Shown here: positions 1 to 6,038 of the stretch, in pieces
Layout of the letters: the number at the start of each line of letters is the position of its first letter
Position numbering within the stretch: the first letter of the stretch is position 1
Assembly: GCA_900770515.1 (NCBI GenBank)
Contig: CAAHDP010000322.1
Span: 1 to 6,038, forward strand
Length of the DNA: 6,038 nucleotides
From: an uncultured Prevotella sp.
Lineage (GTDB): Bacteria > Bacteroidota > Bacteroidia > Bacteroidales > Bacteroidaceae
Reading direction: 5' to 3'
Position numbers and translations under genes: made by a program
Notes under the pieces: model-generated
The model's input: the letters and a program-made list of their open reading frames with translations, nothing else
Database searches by the model: none
Told to the model about the DNA's origin: nothing

Positions 1-1322
1 GCATCGTAGCGATAGGCATTGGCTGCACCCACCTGACTGTCGAGAACCCATGTAGAGTTATCATAAGCCTTGATAGTTGGCTGCATCAGAAGTGTACCAC
101 GGAGCACGTTGGTTACATCACCATAAAGACCCTGAACATACTCTGAGGCATTGGAAAGACCCATGTTGTCCTGGTTAGAGTGAGAGTAAACCATGCTGGT
201 ACGGAACTTCACGAACTTGGTGTCCATGGTGTTGTTGACACGGGCTGTATAACGCTCGTAGTTAGGACCTGCACCTTCCAAGGTACCCTTCTGGTTATAG
301 TAGTCGAGAGATACATTATAAGTACTGTGAGAGCTACCACCGCTGAGGGCTACGTTGTGGTTCTGGCGGATACCGGTTTTGAACACCTCGTCAAACCAAT
401 CAGTGTTGGTTGGATCCATGAAGTGGTACTTGCCATCCTCACCCATCTTGTAGCCACCAGGGATAGGAGTGTTGGAGTTGGTGCAAGCAGTACCAAGGTA
501 CTGGCTATACTGGTCGGCGTTCATCACGTCATATACATCGCTAGGAATCTGGTCAACACCGAAGTAACCCGAGTAGTTCACCTTCAGAGGCTGGTCTTTC
601 TTACCATTCTTGGTAGTGATGATAACGACACCATTGGCAGCACGAGAACCGTAGATGGCACCCGCAGAAGCATCCTTCAAGATCTGGATGGTCTCGATAT
701 CATTTGGAGAGAAGTCACGGATAGTGGTACCCATTGGCACACCGTCGATGACATAGAGAGGAGCCGTGCTACCGAAGGAGCCGATACCACGGATACGTAC
801 GCTAGGGTCGGCACCTGGCTGACCGTCGGATGTAATCTGCACACCTGCCACCTTACCTTCGAGCATGGTAGAGATGTTGGAGTTAGATACCTTCTTCATC
901 TCCTCAGCGTTCACGATAGAAACGGAACCGGTAAGGTCTGCCTTCTTCTGCGTACCATAACCTACGACAACCACCTGGTCGAGCAAGTTATCATTTGTAG
1001 AAAGTTGGATGGGTTCCAGGATGGCGCGTCCGCGTACAGCGATTTCACGCTCCTTGAAGCCCAAGTAGCTTACGATAAGAGTTGCGTTTGCCTTGACGCG
1101 GATTTGGAAGTTACCGTCCAAATCGGTAACTGCGCCGGTCTTGGCATCCTTTGTCTTGACTGTTGCACCGATCATAGGTTCACCCTGATCATCTACAACT
1201 TGTCCCTTCACTGTAATCACCTGATCTTGTGCTACAGCAGCCATCGCTGTCATTGGGGTAGCAAAAGAAGCACCACCGACAGCACCCAGGCATAGCATCA
1301 TAGAGAATAATTGTTTCCTCAT
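1..1322 (-). CDS. susC: SusC/RagA-family TonB-dependent outer-membrane transporter, N-terminal part
   Basis: N-terminal 440 residues of an outer-membrane transporter that, with a SusD-like lipoprotein, imports glycans using TonB energy; the reading frame is open to the window edge, so the family's remaining barrel (full length usually about 1,000 aa) is missing. Seen from the N-terminus: a signal peptide with basic start MRKQLF and cleavage near residues 28-31 (AMA/AVA, then QDQ); a CarboxypepD_reg-like beta-sandwich at about 36-107 (VKGQVVDDQGEPMIGATV, then VTDLDGNFQI and a YLGF turn); the family hallmark VVVVGYGTQKKADLTGS at about 117-133, which includes the TonB-box region; and the plug to about 240 with LEGKVAGVQI, VRIRGIGS, PLYVIDGVP and LKDASAGAIYGSRAANGV. 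Barrel strands begin after that. The ATG at 1320-1322 is chosen because it precedes the signal peptide directly. There is no clear Shine-Dalgarno sequence, which is normal in Bacteroidota. The starch assignment rests on the neighbouring GH13 enzyme and SusR-like regulator, not on SusC itself, since many paralogues transport other glycans. Confidence 0.95.
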   Translation of the reverse strand, partial: MRKQLFSMMLCLGAVGGASFATPMTAMAAVAQDQVITVKGQVVDDQGEPMIGATVKTKDAKTGAVTDLDGNFQIRVKANATLIVSYLGFKEREIAVRGRAILEPIQLSTNDNLLDQVVVVGYGTQKKADLTGSVSIVNAEEMKKVSNSNISTMLEGKVAGVQITSDGQPGADPSVRIRGIGSFGSTAPLYVIDGVPMGTTIRDFSPNDIETIQILKDASAGAIYGSRAANGVVIITTKNGKKDQPLKVNYSGYFGVDQIPSDVYDVMNADQYSQYLGTACTNSNTPIPGGYKMGEDGKYHFMDPTNTDWFDEVFKTGIRQNHNVALSGGSSHSTYNVSLDYYNQKGTLEGAGPNYERYTARVNNTMDTKFVKFRTSMVYSHSNQDNMGLSNASEYVQGLYGDVTNVLRGTLLMQPTIKAYDNSTWVLDSQVGAANAYRYD

Positions 1323-1409
1323 TGCTTGTTATTTTTTAGGTTTATGATTTTGTTTATTCTTGCCAGTTTTTAAATCGATTGCTCGATATCAAACGTTGTT
1401 TTGTGGTGG

Positions 1410-1417
1410 CAAAAGTA
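1410..1417 (-). promoter_or_regulatory. Probable susC promoter, -7 element TACTTTTG
   Basis: The minus strand reads TACTTTTG, an exact match to the Bacteroidota -7 consensus TAnnTTTG. With usual spacing, transcription would start near 1403-1405, giving a leader of about 80 nt. No TTTG is present at the expected -33 position (about 1438-1441); that spot carries part of a GGTGGA repeat instead. A good -7 with no -33 is what an activator-dependent promoter would look like. The start site itself is inferred. Confidence 0.6.
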
Positions 1418-1437
1418 CAATTAATCACATAATAGCG

Positions 1438-1484
1438 GGTGGACAATCGAAATTTATAGGTGGACAAAACGCATAAAAGGTGGA
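1438..1484 (-). promoter_or_regulatory. Putative activator operator: three in-phase GGTGGA (TCCACC) direct repeats
   Basis: On the plus strand GGTGGACAA occurs at 1438-1446 and again at 1459-1467, and GGTGGATTT at 1479-1487. On the coding strand these read TTGTCCACC, TTGTCCACC and AAATCCACC. Starts are 21 and 20 bp apart, about two helical turns, so the copies face the same side of the DNA. The proximal copy ends 20 bp upstream of the -7 element and so takes the place of the -33 box. Direct repeats overlapping the -35 region are a common arrangement for AraC-family activators, and the adjacent gene encodes such a protein. Repeats, spacing and placement are seen; binding by the neighbouring regulator is inferred. 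Confidence 0.55.
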
Positions 1485-1570
1485 TTTATACTATATTTCC
1501 TCAGTTATCCACCCCTTGTGTACCCACACAGCATTTTTAACATATTCAAAAGAAAAAGTTACATAAAGAA

Positions 1571-1613
1571 ACATCTGCCAAGTCTGTTTTTGCCATGCAG
1601 ACTTAGCAGATGT
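1571..1613 (-). terminator. Intrinsic terminator downstream of the regulator gene
   Basis: Two 16-nt arms (1571-1586 and 1598-1613) flank an 11-nt loop. On the minus-strand transcript all 16 positions pair, one of them as a G-U wobble (1579/1605); the plus-strand transcript would have a C-A mismatch there. The hairpin starts 30 nt after the regulator's stop codon and is followed on the minus strand by TTCTTTATG and, further on, TTTTTC, a moderate U-rich tail. It should separate the regulator transcript from the susC transcript. Confidence 0.75.
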
Positions 1614-1643
1614 ACTATTATTCATCAAAGTGAAGAAAAAACT

Positions 1644-4601
1644 CTATTCCCTGAAGGAAGATGGAGAGGCTCCATACTGTTTGGTGAAGCAACGGGTGAA
1701 GTATTTCGGATCGTTGAATCCCACACGATAGGCAATCTCGGTGATGTTGCGATTGGCCACATTCTCCATAATCAGTTTCTTGGCAATATCCAGGCGATAG
1801 TTGCGGATAAACTGTGCCGTAGGCAATCCACACTCCGCATTGAGTTTCTTGCTCAAGATGCTCCGGTTCATTCCCATCGCATCGGCGAGTTCCTGAACGC
1901 CAAACTCGGAGTTATCATAGTTCTTCTCCATCACTTCCATGATGGAATCCATAAACGGTTTGGTGTGTTCAGCCACCTCCTTCTTATCCGCCTCGATGGT
2001 TTTCTGCTGACTTTCCTGATAGCGCTTCTGGTTTTCCAGGATCATCTGGATACGACTCTGAAGCTTGCCAGGCTCGTCACTATCCTTCAAGACAGCCTCG
2101 ATAGGACGGTATAAGGCTTCCACCTCACGTTCACGCATCTTATCCAACTTGCGGATATAGGCATACTGAGCCAAAGCGATGATGCCGATGACTATTATGG
2201 TAATGAACCACCAGCTCTTCCAGAAGTAAGGTGTCACCTTCACGGCAATGGAAATGACCTGCTCGTTGCTGGAATCGATGGAAGGGATGTATTTCACCTC
2301 AAACTCATACTTGCCTGCCGGCAAAGTGGAATAGCGTACACTATGCTGTCCCGGTTGCAGCTGAACCCATTCGTTCTCATATCCCTTCATGCGATAGAGA
2401 TACACGCCCTGGGTCTCGCTGCCATAGTTGAGTGCAGAGAAGTAGATGGTGAACGACTTATCGCTCTCATGGATGCTGATTCTCTTAGCGATAGAGATAT
2501 CATCATCCAGATAATCGCTGCCTGCAAAGGTAGGCTGGTTATCTACCAGGAGTTCGGTGAAGCGCAGTTTGCCTACCTCATGCACCGCAGGATTAGCTCC
2601 CATCACCGCCATCATGCCTCCATCCGTACCCAGGAATATCTCGCCCTTTGCATTGCGGATGGCTCCATTGAAATAGAACTGGGCACTGAGCAGGCCATCA
2701 TTCTTATAGAAACTGGTAAAGGTCTCCGTATCCGGATTGAAAACCGAAAGTCCGTTGTCCGTAGCAATCCACAGCATGCCCTGGTTGTCCTCCACGATAC
2801 CCTTGACGGTATTGTTGGCCAATCCATTGCTGGTGGTGAATGATTTCACTTCCGCTTTTCCCTCCTTATTATATTGGTAGCAGTATAAGCCATAGCCATT
2901 GCTGCCCAGCCAGATCTTACCATCCTTAGCCTGGCAGAAAGAGATAATCTTATCTATCACCCCACTCTCAGGATGATCAAGCTTATAAGGATGATACTGC
3001 ACGTCAAAGGCATCCTTGCCATGGCGGGATTTCAGGTTCACCTCTACCATACCCTGCACACAACCCATCAGAAGCTTGCCATTTCGGGTAATGAGACTTC
3101 CGATGCAGCCACGCACATTGAGGCATCCCTCAAATGGTTCGATAATCTGCTGCCGCTTCATGTCGTAGAAGAAGAGACCGTCGTTGGTGCCCAGCCACAT
3201 GCCATCATTGATAGGGTCGTAAGCCATGGCACCGGCAAACAGGAGCAGACGCTGAAATCTTCCCTCCACCACAAGCGGCGTAATCTTGCCCGGCTGCTTG
3301 AGGTTCATCACGGCAAAGCCCGCACCCCAGGTTCCTATCCAGAGGTTGCCACGGTTATCGGCGGCAAGAGTAGACACGCTGTTATGAGGCAAACCGGAAT
3401 TGGTAACGGTATAATGAATAAAGCTCTTGCCACCAGGAGCCAGAGAGTTAAGTCCGCCTTCCACGGTTCCTACCCACAGCGTACCATCGGGTGCCGCATA
3501 CATGGCATTGACGGCATTGGGAGAAAGACTTCCTGAATCCGCCGCATCATGGCGATAGAATTCGAGCAGCAACTGGCGGGGAGCCAACTTGGTGACACCA
3601 CCTGTCTCCGTGCCCACCCATATCTGTCCGTTCTTGGCAAAGAGACTGTTCACGAAGTTACTGCTCAACGGATTAACCGCAGAAGAACAATTCCAATGCT
3701 CAATTTCGCCAGTCTTGTCATTGATGATGTCCACGCCACAGAGCGTACCCACCAGGAGTTTATCATCCGGAGTGACAGCAAGACTCGTCACCACTTCGTG
3801 CTGGAGCGAATGGTCGGTAGCCGAGCAATGATATTGCTGCTTGGCACTATTGAAGAGACCACGGTTGGTGGCGATCCAGATTTTACCATGATAAGAGATG
3901 ATTGCACCGGCATAGCGTCCATCGAGCGGTGGGAACATAGAGGAGATATCCCTGGCAACCAACTTATTGTTCTTTACCGAGAACTCGCTCACCACACCAT
4001 TGTTGCACAACACCACCGTTCCCCGGCGATATACATCGCTAAGTCCCAGGTCGGGCGCATTGAAAGGATAGTCAATGGTCAAGACGCTGTTCACCTCGCC
4101 CTTTTCATTAAAGCCGAAACGGGTAAGGAGGTTGATGGAAACCATCCAGATATTACCCTTGGCATCGCAATACATTCGGGTGCAAAGGTTCTTCAATGCC
4201 TTCCTGAGCTGAGCCTCCACCTTCTCGTTCTCACAAGGAGGAACGATAGGTTGCATCGTATTGAGGTCGAGCACCTGCGGACCTTCCTCGAAGGCAATCC
4301 AGAGACGACGGAAATGGTCTTCGTATACATTGCGACAACTATTGCTTCGCAAACTGATGCCATTGGAACCCAATCCGAAGTTCACGAAGTTGAAACCATC
4401 GTAACGCACCAGACCACCACCATGGGTACTGATCCACACAAAGCCGTAAGAATCCTGAAAGATATCATCGGCAAAATTATTAGGCATTCCTGCTGCCATG
4501 TTGAGGTAGCTTACATTAAAGCGACTAGGCAGGCCACCTTGCGCAAAACTGCCCAAAGCTATGAAGAATGCTGCTATGATGGAAAAAATGTATCTAATCA
4601 T
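1644..4601 (-). CDS. SusR-like membrane-spanning regulator: double beta-propeller, Y_Y_Y, TM helix, AraC-type HTH
   Basis: Complete 985-residue inner-membrane regulator, probably sensing a glycan fragment in the periplasm and activating sus-type genes through a cytoplasmic DNA-binding domain. Seen in order: signal peptide (1-20, IALGSFA then Q); 14 Reg_prop-type blade motifs from about residue 56 to 665 (examples VWISTHGGGL, IWVGTETGG, LWVGTVEGG, LWIATDNGL), enough for two seven-bladed propellers; a Y_Y_Y domain around 715-790 (YLYRMKGYENEW, LPAGKYEFEVKY); a membrane helix at about 797-815 after the typical PYFWKSWWF; a charged, helical linker at 816-895; and a two-helix-turn-helix AraC domain at 899-985, with FGVQELADAMGMNRSILSKKL and the family signature ITEIAYRVGFNDPKYFTRCF. 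There is no HisKA, HATPase or receiver domain, so it is not a hybrid two-component sensor; the layout resembles Bacteroides SusR. The ATG at 4599-4601 is preferred because it begins the signal peptide; a TTG 33 bp upstream lies inside the promoter. The ligand is unknown; malto-oligosaccharide is inferred from the neighbours. Confidence 0.93.
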   Translation of the reverse strand: MIRYIFSIIAAFFIALGSFAQGGLPSRFNVSYLNMAAGMPNNFADDIFQDSYGFVWISTHGGGLVRYDGFNFVNFGLGSNGISLRSNSCRNVYEDHFRRLWIAFEEGPQVLDLNTMQPIVPPCENEKVEAQLRKALKNLCTRMYCDAKGNIWMVSINLLTRFGFNEKGEVNSVLTIDYPFNAPDLGLSDVYRRGTVVLCNNGVVSEFSVKNNKLVARDISSMFPPLDGRYAGAIISYHGKIWIATNRGLFNSAKQQYHCSATDHSLQHEVVTSLAVTPDDKLLVGTLCGVDIINDKTGEIEHWNCSSAVNPLSSNFVNSLFAKNGQIWVGTETGGVTKLAPRQLLLEFYRHDAADSGSLSPNAVNAMYAAPDGTLWVGTVEGGLNSLAPGGKSFIHYTVTNSGLPHNSVSTLAADNRGNLWIGTWGAGFAVMNLKQPGKITPLVVEGRFQRLLLFAGAMAYDPINDGMWLGTNDGLFFYDMKRQQIIEPFEGCLNVRGCIGSLITRNGKLLMGCVQGMVEVNLKSRHGKDAFDVQYHPYKLDHPESGVIDKIISFCQAKDGKIWLGSNGYGLYCYQYNKEGKAEVKSFTTSNGLANNTVKGIVEDNQGMLWIATDNGLSVFNPDTETFTSFYKNDGLLSAQFYFNGAIRNAKGEIFLGTDGGMMAVMGANPAVHEVGKLRFTELLVDNQPTFAGSDYLDDDISIAKRISIHESDKSFTIYFSALNYGSETQGVYLYRMKGYENEWVQLQPGQHSVRYSTLPAGKYEFEVKYIPSIDSSNEQVISIAVKVTPYFWKSWWFITIIVIGIIALAQYAYIRKLDKMREREVEALYRPIEAVLKDSDEPGKLQSRIQMILENQKRYQESQQKTIEADKKEVAEHTKPFMDSIMEVMEKNYDNSEFGVQELADAMGMNRSILSKKLNAECGLPTAQFIRNYRLDIAKKLIMENVANRNITEIAYRVGFNDPKYFTRCFTKQYGASPSSFRE

Positions 4602-4623
4602 TTGTCTATATAGGTTATGCGTG

Positions 4624-4651
4624 CAAAAGTACAAAGAATAATTGAAACAAA
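4624..4651 (-). promoter_or_regulatory. Probable promoter of the regulator gene
   Basis: The minus strand has TACTTTTG at 4624-4631, an exact TAnnTTTG -7 match, with a TTTG at 4648-4651. The gap between them is 16 bp, shorter than the usual spacing of about 20 bp, so the -33 assignment is weaker than the -7. Transcription would start around 4617, leaving a short leader of about 15 nt before the ATG at 4601. No GGTGGA repeats are present, so there is no sign that the susC operator also controls this gene. Confidence 0.55.
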
Positions 4652-4665
4652 AGAATGTTTAGGAG

Positions 4666-4705
4666 AAAAAAATACCTATCGGTGTAAATTTACACCAATA
4701 GGTAT
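4666..4705 (-). terminator. Strong intrinsic terminator after the GH13 gene
   Basis: Two 17-nt arms (4672-4688 and 4689-4705) form a near-perfect palindrome centred on AAATTT; in RNA the centre would open into a small A/U loop. The single non-complementary position (4680/4697) becomes a G-U pair on the minus-strand transcript but a C-A mismatch on the other strand. The minus strand then runs into seven consecutive T residues (4672 to 4666), while the plus strand has no T-run after the hairpin. The hairpin starts 16 nt past the GH13 stop codon. Strand and placement mark it as the terminator of the upstream enzyme gene. Confidence 0.85.
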
Positions 4706-4721
4706 GAAATGATTGAATATT

Positions 4722-6038
4722 TTAAAATTCGAGTATCATCGCCTGACGTGGACGGAGTTTGATGTTCTTGTTGACCAAAACGGTACGTCCGGTGGTTACG
4801 TCGACGGCCTTCTCTGCATTTCCAATGATTTCCGCATAGCGGGAAACATTCAGTTCGTTGGCTTCCTTCTTGCCGTTGATGATGGTCATCACGCTCTTTC
4901 CCTTGTACTGACGGGCGATGACATACACACCCTTCTGCGGACAGAACTGGGTCTGCTTGCCCTTGGTGATGACCTCGTTGCCCTGACGCCAATGCAATAA
5001 TCGGCTGAGCCAGTCGAACATCTGGTTTTCAGCCTGTGTTCTTCCTTCGGCAGTAAAGGCATTGTGCTTGTCACCTGCCCAACCGCCAGGGAAGTCCTTG
5101 CGCACATTGCCATCGGTTACGCTCTTGGTACCATTCATCAGCACCTCGGTTCCGTAATAGAGCTGTGGGGTGCGGTTGACGGTAAGGAGAAGAGCCAGTG
5201 CCTGCTTCAATGCCAGGGTATCCTTGCCTTCACCCAGGAAGCGGTCGGTATCGTGATTTTCAACGAATGCCATTACGCTCTTTGGGTTCGGATAGAGATA
5301 GTCATAGCAGAACACGTTGTAGATGCGGTTCATGCCGTTCCACCAGTCATCAGTCTCCTCGCTCTTCGCACTGTTGATGCGGTCGAAGAAGGCGAAATCC
5401 ATCACGGTAGGCAGATAGCTGTTCTTTTCTGAGAGCTTGCTGTCTTTCTGCCATGCGGCGGTATAGGCAGGCTCGGTTACCCAAGTCTCGCCCACAGTAT
5501 TGAAGTGAGGATATTCCTCGCCCAGCACTTTCATCCAGTGTGCCATCGCATCACGGTCGGCGTATGGATAGGTATCCATGCGGATGCCATCGATGCCAAC
5601 GGTCTCTATCCACCACTCACTGTTCTGAATCAGATACTTGATGACGTGCGGATTGCGCTGGTTCAAATCTGGCATACTTGGTACAAACCAGCCATCCACA
5701 GTTTCTGCGAGATCTACCTTGCTGGCGTATGGATCGAGCACAGGAGTCAACTTATAACTGGTTTGCAGATACTTGTCGTTCACCTTGGCAGCACCATCCA
5801 CGGTTCCTATCTTCTTTTGATGCTCCGGTGTCTGATTTTCCGGAGCAAGCCATTCCGGAGCATTGAACCAATCCTTCGATGGCATATCGGCTACCCAAGG
5901 ATGATCGAAACCGCAATGGTTGAAAATCATATCCATCACCACCTTCAATCCCTTCTTGTGAGCCTCAGCAGTAAGCTGCTTGTACTCCTCGTTGGTTCCG
6001 AAGCGTGGATCTACACGATAGTAGTTGGTGGTAGCATA
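4722..6038 (-). CDS. GH13 alpha-amylase / neopullulanase-like enzyme, C-terminal part
   Basis: C-terminal 438 residues of a glycoside hydrolase family 13 enzyme acting on alpha-glucans (starch, pullulan or malto-oligosaccharides); the frame is open to the window edge, so the start, any signal peptide and any N-terminal domain are not visible. Numbering from the edge, the conserved GH13 regions are all present: region I DMIFNH (36-41); region V MPDLN (122-126); region II GIRMD with nucleophile Asp155; region III VGETW with acid/base Glu184; region IV FVENHD with Asp263. The catalytic triad is therefore intact. After the barrel comes a beta-rich C-terminal domain (about 365-438) ending in RPRQAMILEF and TAA. 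Region I is preceded by VDPRFGTNEEY and followed by a SusA-like stretch (PWVADMPSKDWFN). Neopullulanase/cyclomaltodextrinase-type (SusA-like) activity is the best guess; exact specificity and cell location cannot be read here. A TTG at 5946-5948 is in frame but is not the start, because GH13 homology continues upstream of it. Confidence 0.93.
   Translation of the reverse strand, partial: YATTNYYRVDPRFGTNEEYKQLTAEAHKKGLKVVMDMIFNHCGFDHPWVADMPSKDWFNAPEWLAPENQTPEHQKKIGTVDGAAKVNDKYLQTSYKLTPVLDPYASKVDLAETVDGWFVPSMPDLNQRNPHVIKYLIQNSEWWIETVGIDGIRMDTYPYADRDAMAHWMKVLGEEYPHFNTVGETWVTEPAYTAAWQKDSKLSEKNSYLPTVMDFAFFDRINSAKSEETDDWWNGMNRIYNVFCYDYLYPNPKSVMAFVENHDTDRFLGEGKDTLALKQALALLLTVNRTPQLYYGTEVLMNGTKSVTDGNVRKDFPGGWAGDKHNAFTAEGRTQAENQMFDWLSRLLHWRQGNEVITKGKQTQFCPQKGVYVIARQYKGKSVMTIINGKKEANELNVSRYAEIIGNAEKAVDVTTGRTVLVNKNIKLRPRQAMILEF

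Larger units (their letters stand above)
1323..1643. other. Intergenic regulatory region between the regulator gene and susC
   Basis: This 321-bp gap holds no credible gene. Read in the direction of transcription it contains the regulator's terminator hairpin (1571-1613), an AT-rich stretch with no assigned element (about 1488-1570), three GGTGGA repeats (1438-1484), a -7 promoter element (1410-1417), and a leader of roughly 80 nt before the susC ATG. The leader is A/T-rich, lacks an AGGAG-like ribosome site, and contains only a weak 5-bp hairpin with a GCAA loop at 1374-1387 on the transcript strand. The region appears to be a dedicated control segment for susC. Confidence 0.7.

Noticed and set aside
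180..1295. Long plus-strand open frame (371 codons) opposite susC
   Set aside because: It is a shadow of the susC frame: no recognisable domain, an unlikely residue composition rich in His, Thr and Val, and the minus strand encodes a clear SusC protein throughout.
1517..1530. Small hairpin TGTGT-ACCC-ACACA upstream of susC
   Set aside because: Only a 5-bp stem, no T-run, and no relation to a start or stop; expected by chance.
1518..4613. Several plus-strand open frames and short minus-strand frames opposite or inside the regulator gene
   Set aside because: They overlap a continuous, domain-rich minus-strand gene and show no family features; they arise from codon bias.
4602..4634. Upstream TTG start adding 11 residues to the regulator
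   Set aside because: It falls within the -7 promoter element, and the extension would bury the signal peptide; the ATG at 4599-4601 places the signal sequence at the very N-terminus.
4690..5866. Short frames in other phases within the GH13 gene
   Set aside because: The GH13 frame carries all conserved regions without a break; the others have no recognisable content.
5946..5948. TTG as the start of the GH13 gene
   Set aside because: The same frame upstream encodes conserved GH13 sequence (VDPRFGTNEEY and onward) up to the window edge, so the gene begins outside.
1..6038. CRISPR array, tRNA/rRNA, insertion sequence, phage or defence system
   Set aside because: No spaced repeat array, cloverleaf, transposase or terminal repeats were seen; the window is filled by three polysaccharide-utilisation genes and their control regions.

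Overview
The window looks like part of a starch/alpha-glucan utilisation locus (a Sus-type polysaccharide utilisation locus) from a member of the Bacteroidota, most likely a Prevotella/Segatella-type gut or oral bacterium. Three things point there: a SusC/RagA-family TonB-dependent transporter, a membrane-spanning beta-propeller regulator with an AraC-type output domain, and promoters with the Bacteroidota TAnnTTTG -7 element and no clear Shine-Dalgarno sequences. The genus assignment is an impression from protein style and gene content, not a search result.

All real genes lie on the minus strand, so transcription runs from high to low coordinates. First comes the C-terminal 438 residues of a GH13 alpha-amylase/neopullulanase-like enzyme (4722-6038, cut by the window edge). 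A strong intrinsic terminator and the promoter of the next gene share the following 120-bp gap. Next is a complete SusR-like regulator (1644-4601, 985 aa): signal peptide, 14 Reg_prop blades, Y_Y_Y domain, one membrane helix and an AraC-type DNA-binding domain, with no histidine kinase or receiver. A second terminator and a 321-bp regulatory gap follow. Last is the first 440 residues of a SusC-like outer-membrane transporter (1-1322, cut by the window edge); a susD partner would be expected just beyond position 1.

Functionally (inference from families and context), SusC with a SusD partner would import malto-oligosaccharides, the GH13 enzyme would cleave them, and the regulator would sense a breakdown product in the periplasm and activate susC through its cytoplasmic AraC domain. 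The most informative noncoding signal is a set of three in-phase GGTGGA repeats (20-21 bp apart) upstream of susC. The copy nearest the promoter sits exactly where the -33 element should be, which suits an activator-dependent promoter.

I found no tRNA, rRNA, CRISPR array, insertion sequence or clearly new system. The locus is of a known type; the interest lies in its regulatory architecture and gene order.
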